64,000 nucleotides of DNA from DASYHS01 sp035998295 (GCF_035998295.1 NZ_DASYHS010000024.1:9449-73448); one strand, 5' to 3'. Shown: positions 1 through 8,073, counted from the stretch's first letter. The notes: generated by a model from the letters alone, not told the origin. Program-made: numbers and translations.

Positions 1-2
1 CG

Positions 3-767
3 CCGGACGGAGCGTTGCCGCGGGTCGGCGAGGACGGCCGCACGCCATGGCAGACCTATGCCCGGCCTTTCGTCCATGGCGACGTCCGGCCCCGCGTCGC
101 GGTCGTCATGGCCGAACTCGGCATGTCCTCCGCGGCGACGCGCGACGCGCTCGCGCGCTTGCCGGGGGCGGTGACGCTTGCCTTCCCGTCGCATGCCCCG
201 GACCTGCCGGCCTGGATCGAGGCGGCCCGGCGCGACGGCCACGAGGTGCTGCTGGACCTGCCGGCCGAGCCTGACGCCTACCCGAAGGACGATCCCGGAC
301 CGGGCGCCTTGATGACGATGCTGCCCTCCGACGAGAACCTGCGCCGCCTGCGGCTGCTGCTGGCGCGCGGAACGGGATATGTCGGTGTGACCACCCTGTC
401 CGGTTCCGGATTCTCGGCCGCGCCGGAAGCGGTCGGCCCGGTAGCGCAGGAACTCGCCCGACGCGGGCTGGCGCTCCTGGACGCACGTGCTTCCAGCCGC
501 AGCGCCCTGGCAGGCTCGGCGACCGCCGCCGCCGCCCCGCGCGCCATCGCGGACATCCGCGTCGACCGGTCGCCCTCGCCGGCAGCCATCGATGCGGAAC
601 TCGCGGCGCTGCTGGAGATCGCCCGGCGGGACGGGACGGCCGTCGGCGTCGTGTCGCCCTATCCCGTCACCCTGGAGAGACTCGGCCTGTGGCTGCCGAA
701 GCTCGCCGCCGAAGGGGTGGCGCTCGCCCCCTTGACGGCGGTGGTGAACCGCCAGCCCGACCGCTGA
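3..767 (+). CDS. Divergent polysaccharide deacetylase family protein (YibQ/DUF610-like), 5' truncated
   Basis: The frame is already open at the window edge, so the true start lies upstream; a TTG at 15 is not a credible start. The visible 254 residues match the divergent polysaccharide deacetylase family: the VAVVMAELG strand opens the barrel, followed by LPGAVTLAFP, EVLLDLPAEP and DAR segments typical of the family. These proteins have a NodB-like barrel, but many are thought to be non-hydrolytic. In Gram-negatives they often sit near the cell-division peptidase genes envC/ctpA. Here the gene ends 10 bases before rppH, so they may share a transcript. The missing N-terminus probably carries a membrane anchor or a proline-rich linker. 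Family assignment is fairly secure; the role is not. Confidence 0.75.
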   Translation, partial: PDGALPRVGEDGRTPWQTYARPFVHGDVRPRVAVVMAELGMSSAATRDALARLPGAVTLAFPSHAPDLPAWIEAARRDGHEVLLDLPAEPDAYPKDDPGPGALMTMLPSDENLRRLRLLLARGTGYVGVTTLSGSGFSAAPEAVGPVAQELARRGLALLDARASSRSALAGSATAAAAPRAIADIRVDRSPSPAAIDAELAALLEIARRDGTAVGVVSPYPVTLERLGLWLPKLAAEGVALAPLTAVVNRQPDR

Positions 768-777
768 ACCGGACGCC

Positions 778-1269
778 ATGACCGACCCGACGGAGCTGCC
801 CTACCGCCCCTGCGTCGGCGTGACGCTGTTCAACCCCGACGGCCTGGTCTTCGTCGGCCGTCGCCGCGACACTCCCGACGCCTGGCAGATGCCGCAGGGC
901 GGCATCGATCCCGGCGAGACCCCGGAACGGGCAGGCCTGCGCGAGTTGGAGGAGGAGATCGGCACCGCGCGCGCCGAGCTGGTAGCCCAGTCCTCGGGAT
1001 GGCTGCGCTACGACCTGCCGCCGGCGCTGCTCGGCAAGGTCTGGGGCGGCCGTTTCCGTGGGCAGGAGCAGAAATGGCTGCTGTGCCGCTTCACCGGTAC
1101 GGACGCCGACATCCGCCTCGACACCGCCCATCCCGAGTTCGACGCCTGGCGCTGGGTCCGCCCCGAGGAGGTCGCCGGTCTGATCGTTCCGTTCAAGCGC
1201 GCGATCTACGAGGCGGTCATGGCGGAGTTCGTTCCCGCGATCGGCCGCCTCGTGCGCCGGGGCCGCTAG
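778..1269 (+). CDS. rppH: RNA pyrophosphohydrolase RppH
   Basis: A 163-residue Nudix hydrolase of the RppH type. It removes pyrophosphate from 5'-triphosphate mRNA ends in the cytoplasm, which opens the transcript to RNase E decay. The N-terminal YRPCVGVTLFN segment and WQMPQGGID entry are hallmarks of RppH/Ap4A hydrolases. The Nudix box runs from about residue 41, with G-G-I-D-P-G-E and the catalytic REL-EEE-IG helix at about 55-62. Length matches the family (about 160). The start lies 10 bases after the upstream gene, without a strong ribosome-binding site, so translation may be coupled. The alternative name, dinucleoside polyphosphate hydrolase (IalA/NudH), refers to the same family. Confidence 0.9.
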   Translation: MTDPTELPYRPCVGVTLFNPDGLVFVGRRRDTPDAWQMPQGGIDPGETPERAGLRELEEEIGTARAELVAQSSGWLRYDLPPALLGKVWGGRFRGQEQKWLLCRFTGTDADIRLDTAHPEFDAWRWVRPEEVAGLIVPFKRAIYEAVMAEFVPAIGRLVRRGR

Positions 1270-1352
1270 ATTGGCGGAGCAATCGGGCCCTTTACCTGTT
1301 TGCGTTTCAGCAGATATCGTGGGCTTCGCGAGCGTCTGCAGGGGAGGACCGT

Positions 1353-1508
1353 ATGGCCGCAGGCACGCGCAGCCGCTTGCAAATGCGGGCGCGGTACCCA
1401 TTTATGCCTGATCGAATGCACTATGGGTCACGGTCTTCGTGCAGACTGCTGCCTAACGGTCGTCCCCGACGTGATTTGATGCCCCGCCGCGATGTTGTGG
1501 TCGGGTGA
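1353..1508 (+). CDS. Small ORF in the cold-shock leader (51 aa, doubtful)
   Basis: An ATG at 1353 follows a strong GGGGAGGA ribosome-binding site at about 1340-1347 and opens a 51-codon frame, rich in Arg and Met, that stops 23 bases before the cold shock gene. I recognise no family. It lies where a cold shock mRNA would have its long 5' leader, so it could be a leader peptide, a small basic protein or chance. The good ribosome-binding site is the only positive evidence. Confidence 0.3.
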   Translation: MAAGTRSRLQMRARYPFMPDRMHYGSRSSCRLLPNGRPRRDLMPRRDVVVG

Positions 1509-1531
1509 CGCCGATCGAGGGAGAAGATCAG

Positions 1532-1741
1532 ATGGCGATAGGTACGGTGAAGTGGTTCAATGGCACCAAGGGTTACGGCTTCATCGAGCCGGAGCAGGGC
1601 GGTGCCGACGTCTTCGTCCACATTTCGGCGGTCGAGCGCTCGGGGCTGTCCGACCTCCGGGAAGGGCAGAAGGTGTCCTACGATCTCGAGAACGACCCCA
1701 GGAAGGGCAAGGTCTCCGCGACCAACCTGAAGGCGCTTTGA
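1532..1741 (+). CDS. Cold shock protein, CspA family
   Basis: A 69-residue single cold-shock domain that binds single-stranded RNA or DNA and melts RNA secondary structure. Both RNA-binding motifs are intact: RNP1 KGYGFI at about residues 13-18 and RNP2 VFVHIS at about 27-32, with the usual GTVKWFN start. The ATG at 1532 follows GAGGGAGAAG and gives the canonical N-terminus MAIGTVKWF; a GTG at 1505 in the same frame would add nine unrelated residues. It has a 260-base upstream region, typical of cold-regulated genes, and is followed by three tandem hairpins. IF-1 and an RNA helicase lie next on the same strand, consistent with a cold or RNA-structure response. Confidence 0.93.
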   Translation: MAIGTVKWFNGTKGYGFIEPEQGGADVFVHISAVERSGLSDLREGQKVSYDLENDPRKGKVSATNLKAL

Positions 1742-1746
1742 GGGAC

Positions 1747-1829
1747 GGGCGGCGTTAGCCGCCCCCCAGCGGAACGGGCGGCTAGCGCCGCCCTTTGGCA
1801 AGGGACTGGGCGGCTTGTGCCGCCCTTTT
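1747..1829 (+). terminator. Three tandem GGGCGGC-N4-GCCGCCC hairpins
   Basis: The same 7-bp stem with a 4-base loop occurs three times, at 1747-1764, 1776-1793 and 1808-1825, with loops GTTA, TAGC and TTGT. The second is followed by TTT and the third by TTTT, as in an intrinsic terminator. They sit directly after the cold shock gene and before infA. The identical stems with variable loops suggest duplication of a terminator or selection for a robust stop. Confidence 0.75.
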
Positions 1830-1878
1830 CCGGTTGGTAAGGTAGTGCCCCGACCGTCGGTCCGGGCTAGGAGGGTGA

Positions 1879-2151
1879 ATGGCCAAGGAAGACCTGGTCG
1901 AGATGGAAGGGGTCGTCACCGAAGCCCTGCCGGACGCACGGTTTCGCGTGCAGTTGGACGGCGGGCACGAGGTGATGGCCTATTCGTCCGGCCGCATGAA
2001 GAAGAACCGTATCCGCATCCTGGCGGGCGATCGCGTCACCGTCGAGATGACGCCCTACGACCTGACCAAGGCGCGCATCAACTACCGCCACAAGGCCGAA
2101 GGCGCCGGACCGGCCGCCGGCCCCAGGCGCCCGCCGCCGCGGCGGCGGTGA
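1879..2151 (+). CDS. infA: Translation initiation factor IF-1 with a C-terminal basic tail
   Basis: IF-1 occupies the ribosomal A site during initiation, and its S1/OB fold can also act as an RNA chaperone or antiterminator. The body from MAKEDLVEMEG through GRMKKNRIRILAGDRV to YDLTKARINYR is unmistakable. The usual protein is about 72 residues; this one has 90. The extra 18 residues form a Gly/Ala/Pro/Arg-rich tail ending in PPRRR. An AGGAGGGTGA ribosome-binding site immediately precedes the ATG. Lying between a cold shock protein and a DEAD-box helicase, it may be a second, cold-associated IF-1 rather than the housekeeping copy; I cannot see whether another copy exists in the genome. Confidence 0.9.
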   Translation: MAKEDLVEMEGVVTEALPDARFRVQLDGGHEVMAYSSGRMKKNRIRILAGDRVTVEMTPYDLTKARINYRHKAEGAGPAAGPRRPPPRRR

Positions 2152-2384
2152 AGCCGGGACCGGCGGCTTCGGTCGCCGGCCGGACTTGACCGACCTCTCG
2201 TGCAGCATCATACCGGGTATACGGAAAGTTTCCGGCCCGGCCCGCGCGCCGGCTTCGCCACGTGTCGCGATTCGCGGGACCAATCCTCGAAACGACCACG
2301 ATCGGCCTGGCCGGCATCCGCCCGGCGAGCATCCCGACGACGCGCGCCGGACCGTGGCGGGTGCGCACGACCCTCAAGGACCAC

Positions 2385-3848
2385 ATGATCACATTCTCCG
2401 CTCTTCCCCTGCGCGCCGAGATCCAGGCCGCGCTGGGCCGCCAGGGCTACGACCGGCCGACCCCGATCCAGCAGCAGGCGATCCCGCCGGCGCTCGACGG
2501 GCGTGACATCCTGGGCATCGCCCAGACCGGCACCGGCAAGACCGCCGCGTTCACCGTCCCGATCCTGCAGCGCCTGTCGGCCGTTCCCGGAGCGGCCCCG
2601 CGTCCCGGACGGACCCGGGCGCTGATCCTGACGCCCACCCGCGAACTCGCGATCCAGATCGGCGAGAGCATCGCGGCCTACGGCGCCGGTTTGCGGCTCA
2701 CCCATTCCGTGATCTTCGGCGGCGTCGGGCAGCAGCCGCAGGTCGATGCGCTGAACCGCGGCCGCGACCTCATCGTCGCGACGCCGGGCCGCCTGCTCGA
2801 CCTCTGCGGGCAGGGGCACCTCAAGCTGGACGGGCTGGAGGTCTTCGTGCTCGACGAGGCGGACCGCATGCTCGACATGGGGTTCATCCGCGACGTCCGG
2901 AAGGTCGTCGCGATGCTTCCGCGCAAGCGCCAGAGCCTGTTCTTCTCGGCGACCATGCCGGACGAGGTCGCGGATCTCGCCGCACGCCTGCTCACCGACC
3001 CGGTGCGCGTCGAGGTGACCCCGGTCGCCTCCACCGCCGAGCGGATCGACCAGCAGGTGATCTTCGTCCCGGCCGCGGCCAAGCGCCAGCTCCTGGTCGA
3101 TCTCCTGCGCTCCGACCCGTCCATGGACCGCACCATCGTCTTCACGCGCACCAAGCACGGCGCGAACAAGGTGGCGCAGTTCCTGGAGAAGGCGGCGATC
3201 GGGGCGGCGGCGATCCATGGCAACAAGTCCCAGAGCGCGCGCCAAGCGGCCCTGGAGGGCTTCCGCACCGGGGCGGTGCGTGTCCTGGTCGCGACCGACA
3301 TCGCGGCGCGCGGCATCGACATCGACGCGATCTCCCATGTCGTCAATTTCGACCTGCCGAACGTGCCCGAGAGCTATGTCCACCGCATCGGCCGCACAGC
3401 CCGCGCCGGCGCGTCGGGAATGGCGATCGCGTTCTGCGACGAGGGCGAGGAGCGGGTCTTTCTCCGCGACATCGAGAAGCTGATCGGAACCCGGATTCCG
3501 GTCGTGCCCGGCCCGGCCATCCGCACGCCGGTCGATCCGGCCGACGACGCGGACGCGCGCGACGCGGCACCCCGCCGGCCCGGCAACCGCAACGGGCATC
3601 GCGGCCCGCGTGCGGGCACGCCGCATTCCGGGCCGAAGGCGCAGTCGGGCCAGGGCCGGCCGACGCACAGGGATGGGCACAGGGACGTCCATAGGGAAAA
3701 GCCGGTGGAGAACGGCGCCCGCCCGCGGCAGCAGGGAGCCGGGCGCGCCAACCCGTCCTTCGGCGACCTCGTGGCCGCCATCGGCAAGGGCGAGCCCGAG
3801 GGCTCCGGCCCCGGCCGCAACCGGCCGCGCCGTACCGGCAGCCGCTGA
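2385..3848 (+). CDS. DEAD-box ATP-dependent RNA helicase, RhlE-like
   Basis: A 487-residue ATP-dependent RNA helicase that unwinds short RNA duplexes in ribosome assembly, decay or cold adaptation. All core motifs are present: Q motif GYDRPTPIQQQ at about 21, motif I AQTGTGKT at about 46, PTRELA, TPGRLLD, DEAD, SAT, IVFTRTK, ARGIDI and HRIGRTARAG. After about residue 370 follows a low-complexity Arg/Gly/Pro/His tail, typical of RhlE proteins, that binds RNA nonspecifically. I place the start at ATG 2385, preceded by AAGGA at 2375 and giving the normal MITFSALPL beginning. The open frame extends upstream to 2262, but those residues look non-coding. It is co-directional with csp and infA. Confidence 0.93.
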   Translation: MITFSALPLRAEIQAALGRQGYDRPTPIQQQAIPPALDGRDILGIAQTGTGKTAAFTVPILQRLSAVPGAAPRPGRTRALILTPTRELAIQIGESIAAYGAGLRLTHSVIFGGVGQQPQVDALNRGRDLIVATPGRLLDLCGQGHLKLDGLEVFVLDEADRMLDMGFIRDVRKVVAMLPRKRQSLFFSATMPDEVADLAARLLTDPVRVEVTPVASTAERIDQQVIFVPAAAKRQLLVDLLRSDPSMDRTIVFTRTKHGANKVAQFLEKAAIGAAAIHGNKSQSARQAALEGFRTGAVRVLVATDIAARGIDIDAISHVVNFDLPNVPESYVHRIGRTARAGASGMAIAFCDEGEERVFLRDIEKLIGTRIPVVPGPAIRTPVDPADDADARDAAPRRPGNRNGHRGPRAGTPHSGPKAQSGQGRPTHRDGHRDVHREKPVENGARPRQQGAGRANPSFGDLVAAIGKGEPEGSGPGRNRPRRTGSR

Positions 3849-3872
3849 TCCAGATCCGAGGAGGGTGGGCCG

Positions 3873-4100
3873 ATGGCTCGCAAGAAGCAGAAGGTCAGCA
3901 CGGAGCACGTCCTGTTCGACGTCCTCTATGACGACGGCAGCCGCAGCTCGAACCGTCGGGTTCCGGCTTCCGAGCTCGAGGGGCCCGATGGCGACGATGC
4001 GGCGCGTCACGTGATCGAGGCGCAGGACCGGGAGATCGCCGCGATGTCCGGCCGCCCGCGCGGCGAGATCAAGTCCGTCAAGCGCTCGCCGATCCGCTGA
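3873..4100 (+). CDS. Small conserved protein of unknown function (75 aa)
   Basis: A 75-residue, soluble, charged protein beginning MARKKQKVSTEHVLFDVLY. It starts 24 bases after the helicase and has an excellent GAGGAGGG ribosome-binding site at 3857, eight bases from the ATG, so it is very likely translated and co-transcribed with the helicase. It has a basic N-terminus (MARKKQK) and basic C-terminus (KSVKRSPIR) around a central acidic segment, with no cysteine cluster, membrane segment or motif I can name. Similar small proteins follow helicase genes in related bacteria as I recall, but no function is known to me. Confidence 0.75.
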   Translation: MARKKQKVSTEHVLFDVLYDDGSRSSNRRVPASELEGPDGDDAARHVIEAQDREIAAMSGRPRGEIKSVKRSPIR

Positions 4101-4146
4101 GGGCCGGCCTCCCGGGCAGGGGCTGAACGCGGGACTGAACGCGGGG

Positions 4147-5994
4147 CTAAAGCCTGCGCGTGCGCAGTCCGCGTATGAGGAACCGCCCGGGGTGCAGCGC
4201 CGCTGCGACGCTGCGCGGCACCGGCCAGGGTTCGCCCGAAACCTGCGCCGCGATCAACTCGGCAGCGAGCGGCGCCGTCGTCAGGCCGCGGGCGCCGAGC
4301 CCGCTCAGCACCCAGGTCCGGGCGTGGAGCGGTGGTTCGGCGGGAATGCGGCGCCGGTCTCCCGTGCGCAGCCCGGCATAGGCATCGAGCCAGTCGCCGT
4401 GGTCCGGCAGCGGGCCGGCCAGCGGCAGATGGTCCGGTGTCATGGCCCGCAACGCCGCCCGGCCGACGGCGTGGCGCGGATCGGGGTCCACCAGGCCCGG
4501 GATCCAGGCCTCGGCGGCGGCGAGGTTGCGCCGGTCGTCCTCCGGCCGGGCCTCCTGGGGCCGTGCCGGCACCGAATCCTTGACCGGGTCGAAGGTGGCG
4601 CCCACGACGTGGCGCCCGCCGCCGGCGGGGATCACGTAGCCTTCGCCGCCGAGGACGCAGGCGAGTGCGGCTCCGGCCGGCGTCGCCGGTGCCGCCGTGA
4701 CCTGGCCCCGCCGCGGGACGAGGGGCAGCCACGCGGCTGCAGCGAACCGGCGCGTGTCCAGCCCGCCTGCCAGGATGACGAGGTCGGCCTCGCCGCCACC
4801 CGGCACTCCGATATCGGCGCCGAGTTCGATCCGCGCACCCTCGGCCAAGCCCCGGCACGCCGCCTGCGGGGCGAGCCATCCCGCCCGCTCGAACCACAAT
4901 GCCCCATGGGCGGCGGCGCCCGCGAGCGCGACCCGGGCATGGCGGGCCGCCTGCGCCGCATCGACGTGCCGCATCAGTTCCGGCGCCAGGACGCCGGCCC
5001 CGCAGGCTGCCTCCTGACGGGCCGCCGCTTCGGCTCCTCCCGCCAGTTCCAGCACCCCGGTCGCCTCGAGCCACGGCGCCAGCCGGTCGAGTGCGTGGCG
5101 GAACGCCTGCGCATGGAAATGCCGCTCCGGGCCGGAGCCGAGGACGAGACGGGGCATCACGATCCCCGCCGGATTGCCGGACCCCTCGGCGGCGAGACCG
5201 AGGTGCCGCTCGGCCAGGCGCACCCGCCATCCCCGATCGTGCAGCGCCGAGGCCATGGCCGCGCCGGCGATGCCGCCCCCGACGACGAGGGCCGTCCCCG
5301 GCACCAGCGGGGCAGGGGGCCGGTACCAGGGCTCGACCGCGGACGGCGGTCGCGGGCCGGCGAAGACGCCCTGCAGCATGTTGCTCCTGTGCTCGAAGCC
5401 CGGCGCGCGCTCCATGCGGAACCCCGCATCCTGGAGGGCGTGCCGGACCCGCCCCGTGGCGGCGAAGGCGGCGAGCCGGGCCCCCGGCCGGCTGAGCCGC
5501 GCCACGTCGGCGAACACCGCGGGCGACCACGTCTCGGGGCTATTCGACGGCGCGGACCCGTCGAGGATCCAGGCGTCCATCTCCGCTTCCAGCTCGGCCA
5601 GCATCGGCGCGACGGGGCCGACGAGCAGGGTCAGCGTCACGGCCCCGCCCTCGAAGCGCAGGCGGTGGAAGCCCGGCGACGGTTCCGGCCAGACCGTGGC
5701 CAGCCGCTCCGCCAGGGCACCGAATGCCGGCCACGTCCCAAGCGCGCGCCGCATCTGCGCCCGCGTCTGCGGGAAGCCCTCGACCGAGACATGGTGCAGG
5801 AAACGCGGACGGCGCGGGTCCCGGCGCCACAGATCCCAGACCGACAGGAAAGTAAGTCCCGCGCCGAAGCCGGTCTCGCCGATGGCGAAGGCGGGCTGTC
5901 CGGCCCAGGCCTCGGGCAGCCCCGTGCCGCCCTGCCACACGGTGTCCGCCGGTGCCGGCACGTGCGCTCCGGCAATGTCTCGACCCTGCGTCAT
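4147..5994 (-). CDS. mnmC: Bifunctional tRNA mnm5s2U34 biosynthesis protein MnmC
   Basis: MnmC performs the last two steps of mnm5s2U formation at the tRNA wobble base. A C-terminal FAD oxidoreductase removes the carboxymethyl group, and an N-terminal SAM-dependent methyltransferase then methylates the amine. The methyltransferase SAM loop GETGFGAG lies at about residue 40, with WILDGSAPSNSPETW at about 145. The oxidoreductase begins at about 230 with the dinucleotide loop VVGGGIAGAA. I chose ATG 5994, preceded by AAGG; an in-frame TTG at 6030 is weaker. From 5994 the protein has 615 residues and starts later than usual: the DDVYFS-type segment that normally precedes the SAM loop is absent. 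It is divergent from the DUF2267 gene, 59 bases apart. Confidence 0.9.
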   Translation of the reverse strand: MTQGRDIAGAHVPAPADTVWQGGTGLPEAWAGQPAFAIGETGFGAGLTFLSVWDLWRRDPRRPRFLHHVSVEGFPQTRAQMRRALGTWPAFGALAERLATVWPEPSPGFHRLRFEGGAVTLTLLVGPVAPMLAELEAEMDAWILDGSAPSNSPETWSPAVFADVARLSRPGARLAAFAATGRVRHALQDAGFRMERAPGFEHRSNMLQGVFAGPRPPSAVEPWYRPPAPLVPGTALVVGGGIAGAAMASALHDRGWRVRLAERHLGLAAEGSGNPAGIVMPRLVLGSGPERHFHAQAFRHALDRLAPWLEATGVLELAGGAEAAARQEAACGAGVLAPELMRHVDAAQAARHARVALAGAAAHGALWFERAGWLAPQAACRGLAEGARIELGADIGVPGGGEADLVILAGGLDTRRFAAAAWLPLVPRRGQVTAAPATPAGAALACVLGGEGYVIPAGGGRHVVGATFDPVKDSVPARPQEARPEDDRRNLAAAEAWIPGLVDPDPRHAVGRAALRAMTPDHLPLAGPLPDHGDWLDAYAGLRTGDRRRIPAEPPLHARTWVLSGLGARGLTTAPLAAELIAAQVSGEPWPVPRSVAAALHPGRFLIRGLRTRRL

Positions 5995-6053
5995 GCCGCC
6001 TTTGTCGCCCGGTGTGCGGACCTGCCGCAAGCCCGTCCGGATGGGGAGCCCAG

Positions 6054-6452
6054 ATGCCCGCCCTCGTCCGGGGCATCTACTACGAAGGCTGGAAGCCCGC
6101 CGCGGTCCCGAACAGGCTTCGCGAGGGCAAGGAGTTCATCGACGACGTGCGCGACCGGGCTCACGGGTGCGAGGAGCTCGACCCGGACATCGCGATCCGC
6201 GGCGTCTTCAAGCTGCTCGACCGCCACGTGGACGCCGGTCAGATCCGCAAAGTGAAGGACCAGCTTCCGGGCGGGATCCGCCAGTTCTGGCCCAACGCCG
6301 AGCCTGACGGAGAGGGGAGGGAGCCCCCCGGGGCCGTGACGGCCCCGGGGGCCCTCCTCAGGCGGCCCGGACCTCGGCCAGGAACGTCGCCACGGCCTGC
6401 TCGAGGTCGCGTGCCTGCCGGGCCAGACCGCCGGCCGCGTCGCGGACGCTGA
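6054..6452 (+). CDS. DUF2267 domain protein
   Basis: The first 80 or so residues resemble DUF2267 proteins: an FIDDVRDRA helix, then VFKLLDRHVDAGQIRKVKDQLP and IRQFWP, a small helical domain of unknown function common in alphaproteobacteria. The start is the ATG at 6054. After QFWP the natural end is expected, but the frame continues for about 45 Pro/Arg/Gly-rich residues, through a strong hairpin and 95 bases antisense into the convergent chemoreceptor gene. A TGA at 6305 in another frame would give a domain-sized protein, so a frameshift near 6290, real or from sequencing, is possible. The domain is fairly clear; the C-terminus is doubtful. Confidence 0.65.
   Translation: MPALVRGIYYEGWKPAAVPNRLREGKEFIDDVRDRAHGCEELDPDIAIRGVFKLLDRHVDAGQIRKVKDQLPGGIRQFWPNAEPDGEGREPPGAVTAPGALLRRPGPRPGTSPRPARGRVPAGPDRRPRRGR
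6317..6357. terminator. GC-rich hairpin between convergent genes
   Basis: A near-symmetrical inverted repeat with GAGGG and CCCCGGGGCC in the left arm, loop GTGAC at 6336-6340, and GGCCCCGGGG plus CCCTCC on the right. It lies between the DUF2267 gene and the convergent chemoreceptor gene and abuts the latter's stop codon. There is no T-run on either side, so it may act as a stem that stabilises or bounds transcripts rather than a classical intrinsic terminator. Confidence 0.5.
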
Positions 6453-8073
6453 CCGCCGCCTGGCCCGTCTGCTCGGCGGCGCCCTGGACGCCCGTGATGC
6501 TGCCCGTCACCTCTTCCGTGCCCTGGGCGGCCTGCTGGGCGTTGCGGCTGATCTCCAGCGTCGCGGCCGACTGCTGTTCCACTGCCGAGGCCATGCCCGC
6601 GGCGGCCTGGTCGATGTCCTCGACCTGCGCGATGATGGCGGTCATGACGCCGACGGTGGAATCGGCGGCCGACTGGACGGCGTTCATCTGCTCGCGGATG
6701 CGTTCGGTCATCAGGCGCGTCTGGCCCGCCAGATTCTTGACCTCCGAGGCGACGACGGCGAAACCCTTGCCGGCCTCGCCGGCGCGCGCCGACTCGATCG
6801 TCGCGTTCAGCGCCAGCAGGTTCGTCTGCGCCGCGACCTCGCCGATGGCGTCCACGATCTCGGCGACCTGGGCGATCGCCGTGGCCAGGCGGTCCAGGTC
6901 CGCCTGGGCGGTGCGCGCCCGCGAAGCCGCTCCGCGCGATTGGCCTGCCGTCTCGGCGACTTGGCTCGATACCTGCTGGATCGTCGCCGACAGCTCCTCC
7001 GAGGCCGCCGCCACGGTCTGGACGTTGGCGCTCGCCTGGTTGGCGGCGGCGGCGACCGCCGTGCTCTGGCGCGAGGTCTCCTCGACCGCGGCCGCGAGCT
7101 GCTGGGCCGTCGCCTGCATCTCGCTCGCGGCGGTGCTCACCGTATCGACGATGCCGCCGACGCGGTCGTCGAAGCGGTCCGCGAGTTCCAGCATGGACCG
7201 GCGCCGTTCCTCGGCGGCGCGCGCCTCGTTTTCCGCGGCCTGCCGCTCCATCTCCCGGTTGCGCACGAGATTGTCGCGGAACACGGTCATGGTCTGGGCG
7301 ATCTCACCGATCTCGTCGCGCCGCCCGGCGCCGAAGATCTCGGCGCCGACGTCGCCCTCGGCCAGACGGCGCAGCGCCGTGACCGAGCGGGTCATCGGCC
7401 TGGCCACTCCGTAGCTGGCGATCAGGTAGCCGACCGCGGCGCCGCCCAGCACGCCGAAGACGGCGACGGCGACCAGGATCGTCTGGTCGCGCCGTGCGAG
7501 CGCCGCAGCCTCCTGGTTGGTCTGCGTCGCCTTCTCGTCGGTGTAGACGGTCAGCGCACGCAGCCGCGCCTGAAGGTCGGTCGCGGCGTCCCGACTCGCG
7601 AGCGCGGCGTCGCGGATCGTCTGCTGCGCGACGTCGATCCGCACCTCGCCGCCGAGGCCTCGCGCGGTCTCGATCGTCTTGGCGAGGCTTGCCTCGTATT
7701 GCTGAAAGCCGTCGGCGACCGCCGCCGCGAGGTCGCGCGTCCGAGGGTCGGTGGTGTCGGAGAACTCCCGCAGTCGTTCCTCGAACAGGCGGCGCTGCTC
7801 CTCGATGACGCGCAGCGAGTCCTCGAGGTTGCTGCCGGTCGGGTCCGCGGCGATCCGGAACTCGGCCCGGTTCAGTTCGACGACGTCGCGGTTGGCACGG
7901 GCCGCGGTCAGGCTCTGGCTGCCGGCCCGGTCGATGCGGGCGGCCGCTTCCGTCATGTGCTGCAGGCTGACGATACCGACCGCACTTACGAGTGCGGTGA
8001 CGACCGAAAGGAAGCCCACCAGCAGCAGAAGCTTGTGGACGATACGCAGATTCGCGAAAACCATGCCGTTCAT
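6358..8073 (-). CDS. Methyl-accepting chemotaxis protein (first copy)
   Basis: A 571-residue inner-membrane chemoreceptor feeding CheA/CheW. Layout: TM1 at about 12-33; a periplasmic helical region of about 160 residues resembling a four-helix-bundle ligand domain; TM2 at about 198-220; HAMP at about 220-272 (SVTALRRLAEGDVGAEI); and a long coiled-coil signalling domain whose hairpin tip reads QTNLLALNATIESARAGEAG and FAVVASEV. The start is ATG 8073, or ATG 8064, which has better spacing from CGGGAG. There is no CheB/CheR-binding pentapeptide; it ends FLAEVRAA. The second receptor at 8880 ends almost identically (FLVAIRAA), so the two are paralogues with different sensors. Upstream is a 15-base palindrome. 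Confidence 0.92.
   Translation of the reverse strand: MNGMVFANLRIVHKLLLLVGFLSVVTALVSAVGIVSLQHMTEAAARIDRAGSQSLTAARANRDVVELNRAEFRIAADPTGSNLEDSLRVIEEQRRLFEERLREFSDTTDPRTRDLAAAVADGFQQYEASLAKTIETARGLGGEVRIDVAQQTIRDAALASRDAATDLQARLRALTVYTDEKATQTNQEAAALARRDQTILVAVAVFGVLGGAAVGYLIASYGVARPMTRSVTALRRLAEGDVGAEIFGAGRRDEIGEIAQTMTVFRDNLVRNREMERQAAENEARAAEERRRSMLELADRFDDRVGGIVDTVSTAASEMQATAQQLAAAVEETSRQSTAVAAAANQASANVQTVAAASEELSATIQQVSSQVAETAGQSRGAASRARTAQADLDRLATAIAQVAEIVDAIGEVAAQTNLLALNATIESARAGEAGKGFAVVASEVKNLAGQTRLMTERIREQMNAVQSAADSTVGVMTAIIAQVEDIDQAAAGMASAVEQQSAATLEISRNAQQAAQGTEEVTGSITGVQGAAEQTGQAAVSVRDAAGGLARQARDLEQAVATFLAEVRAA

Noticed and set aside
2208..4010. Long minus-strand frame across infA end, helicase and the small gene
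   Set aside because: It crosses several well supported genes on the other strand and shows no domain.
4120..4146. CTGAACGCGGG direct repeat after the small gene
   Set aside because: Two short copies in a 46-base gap can arise by chance, and no function is suggested.
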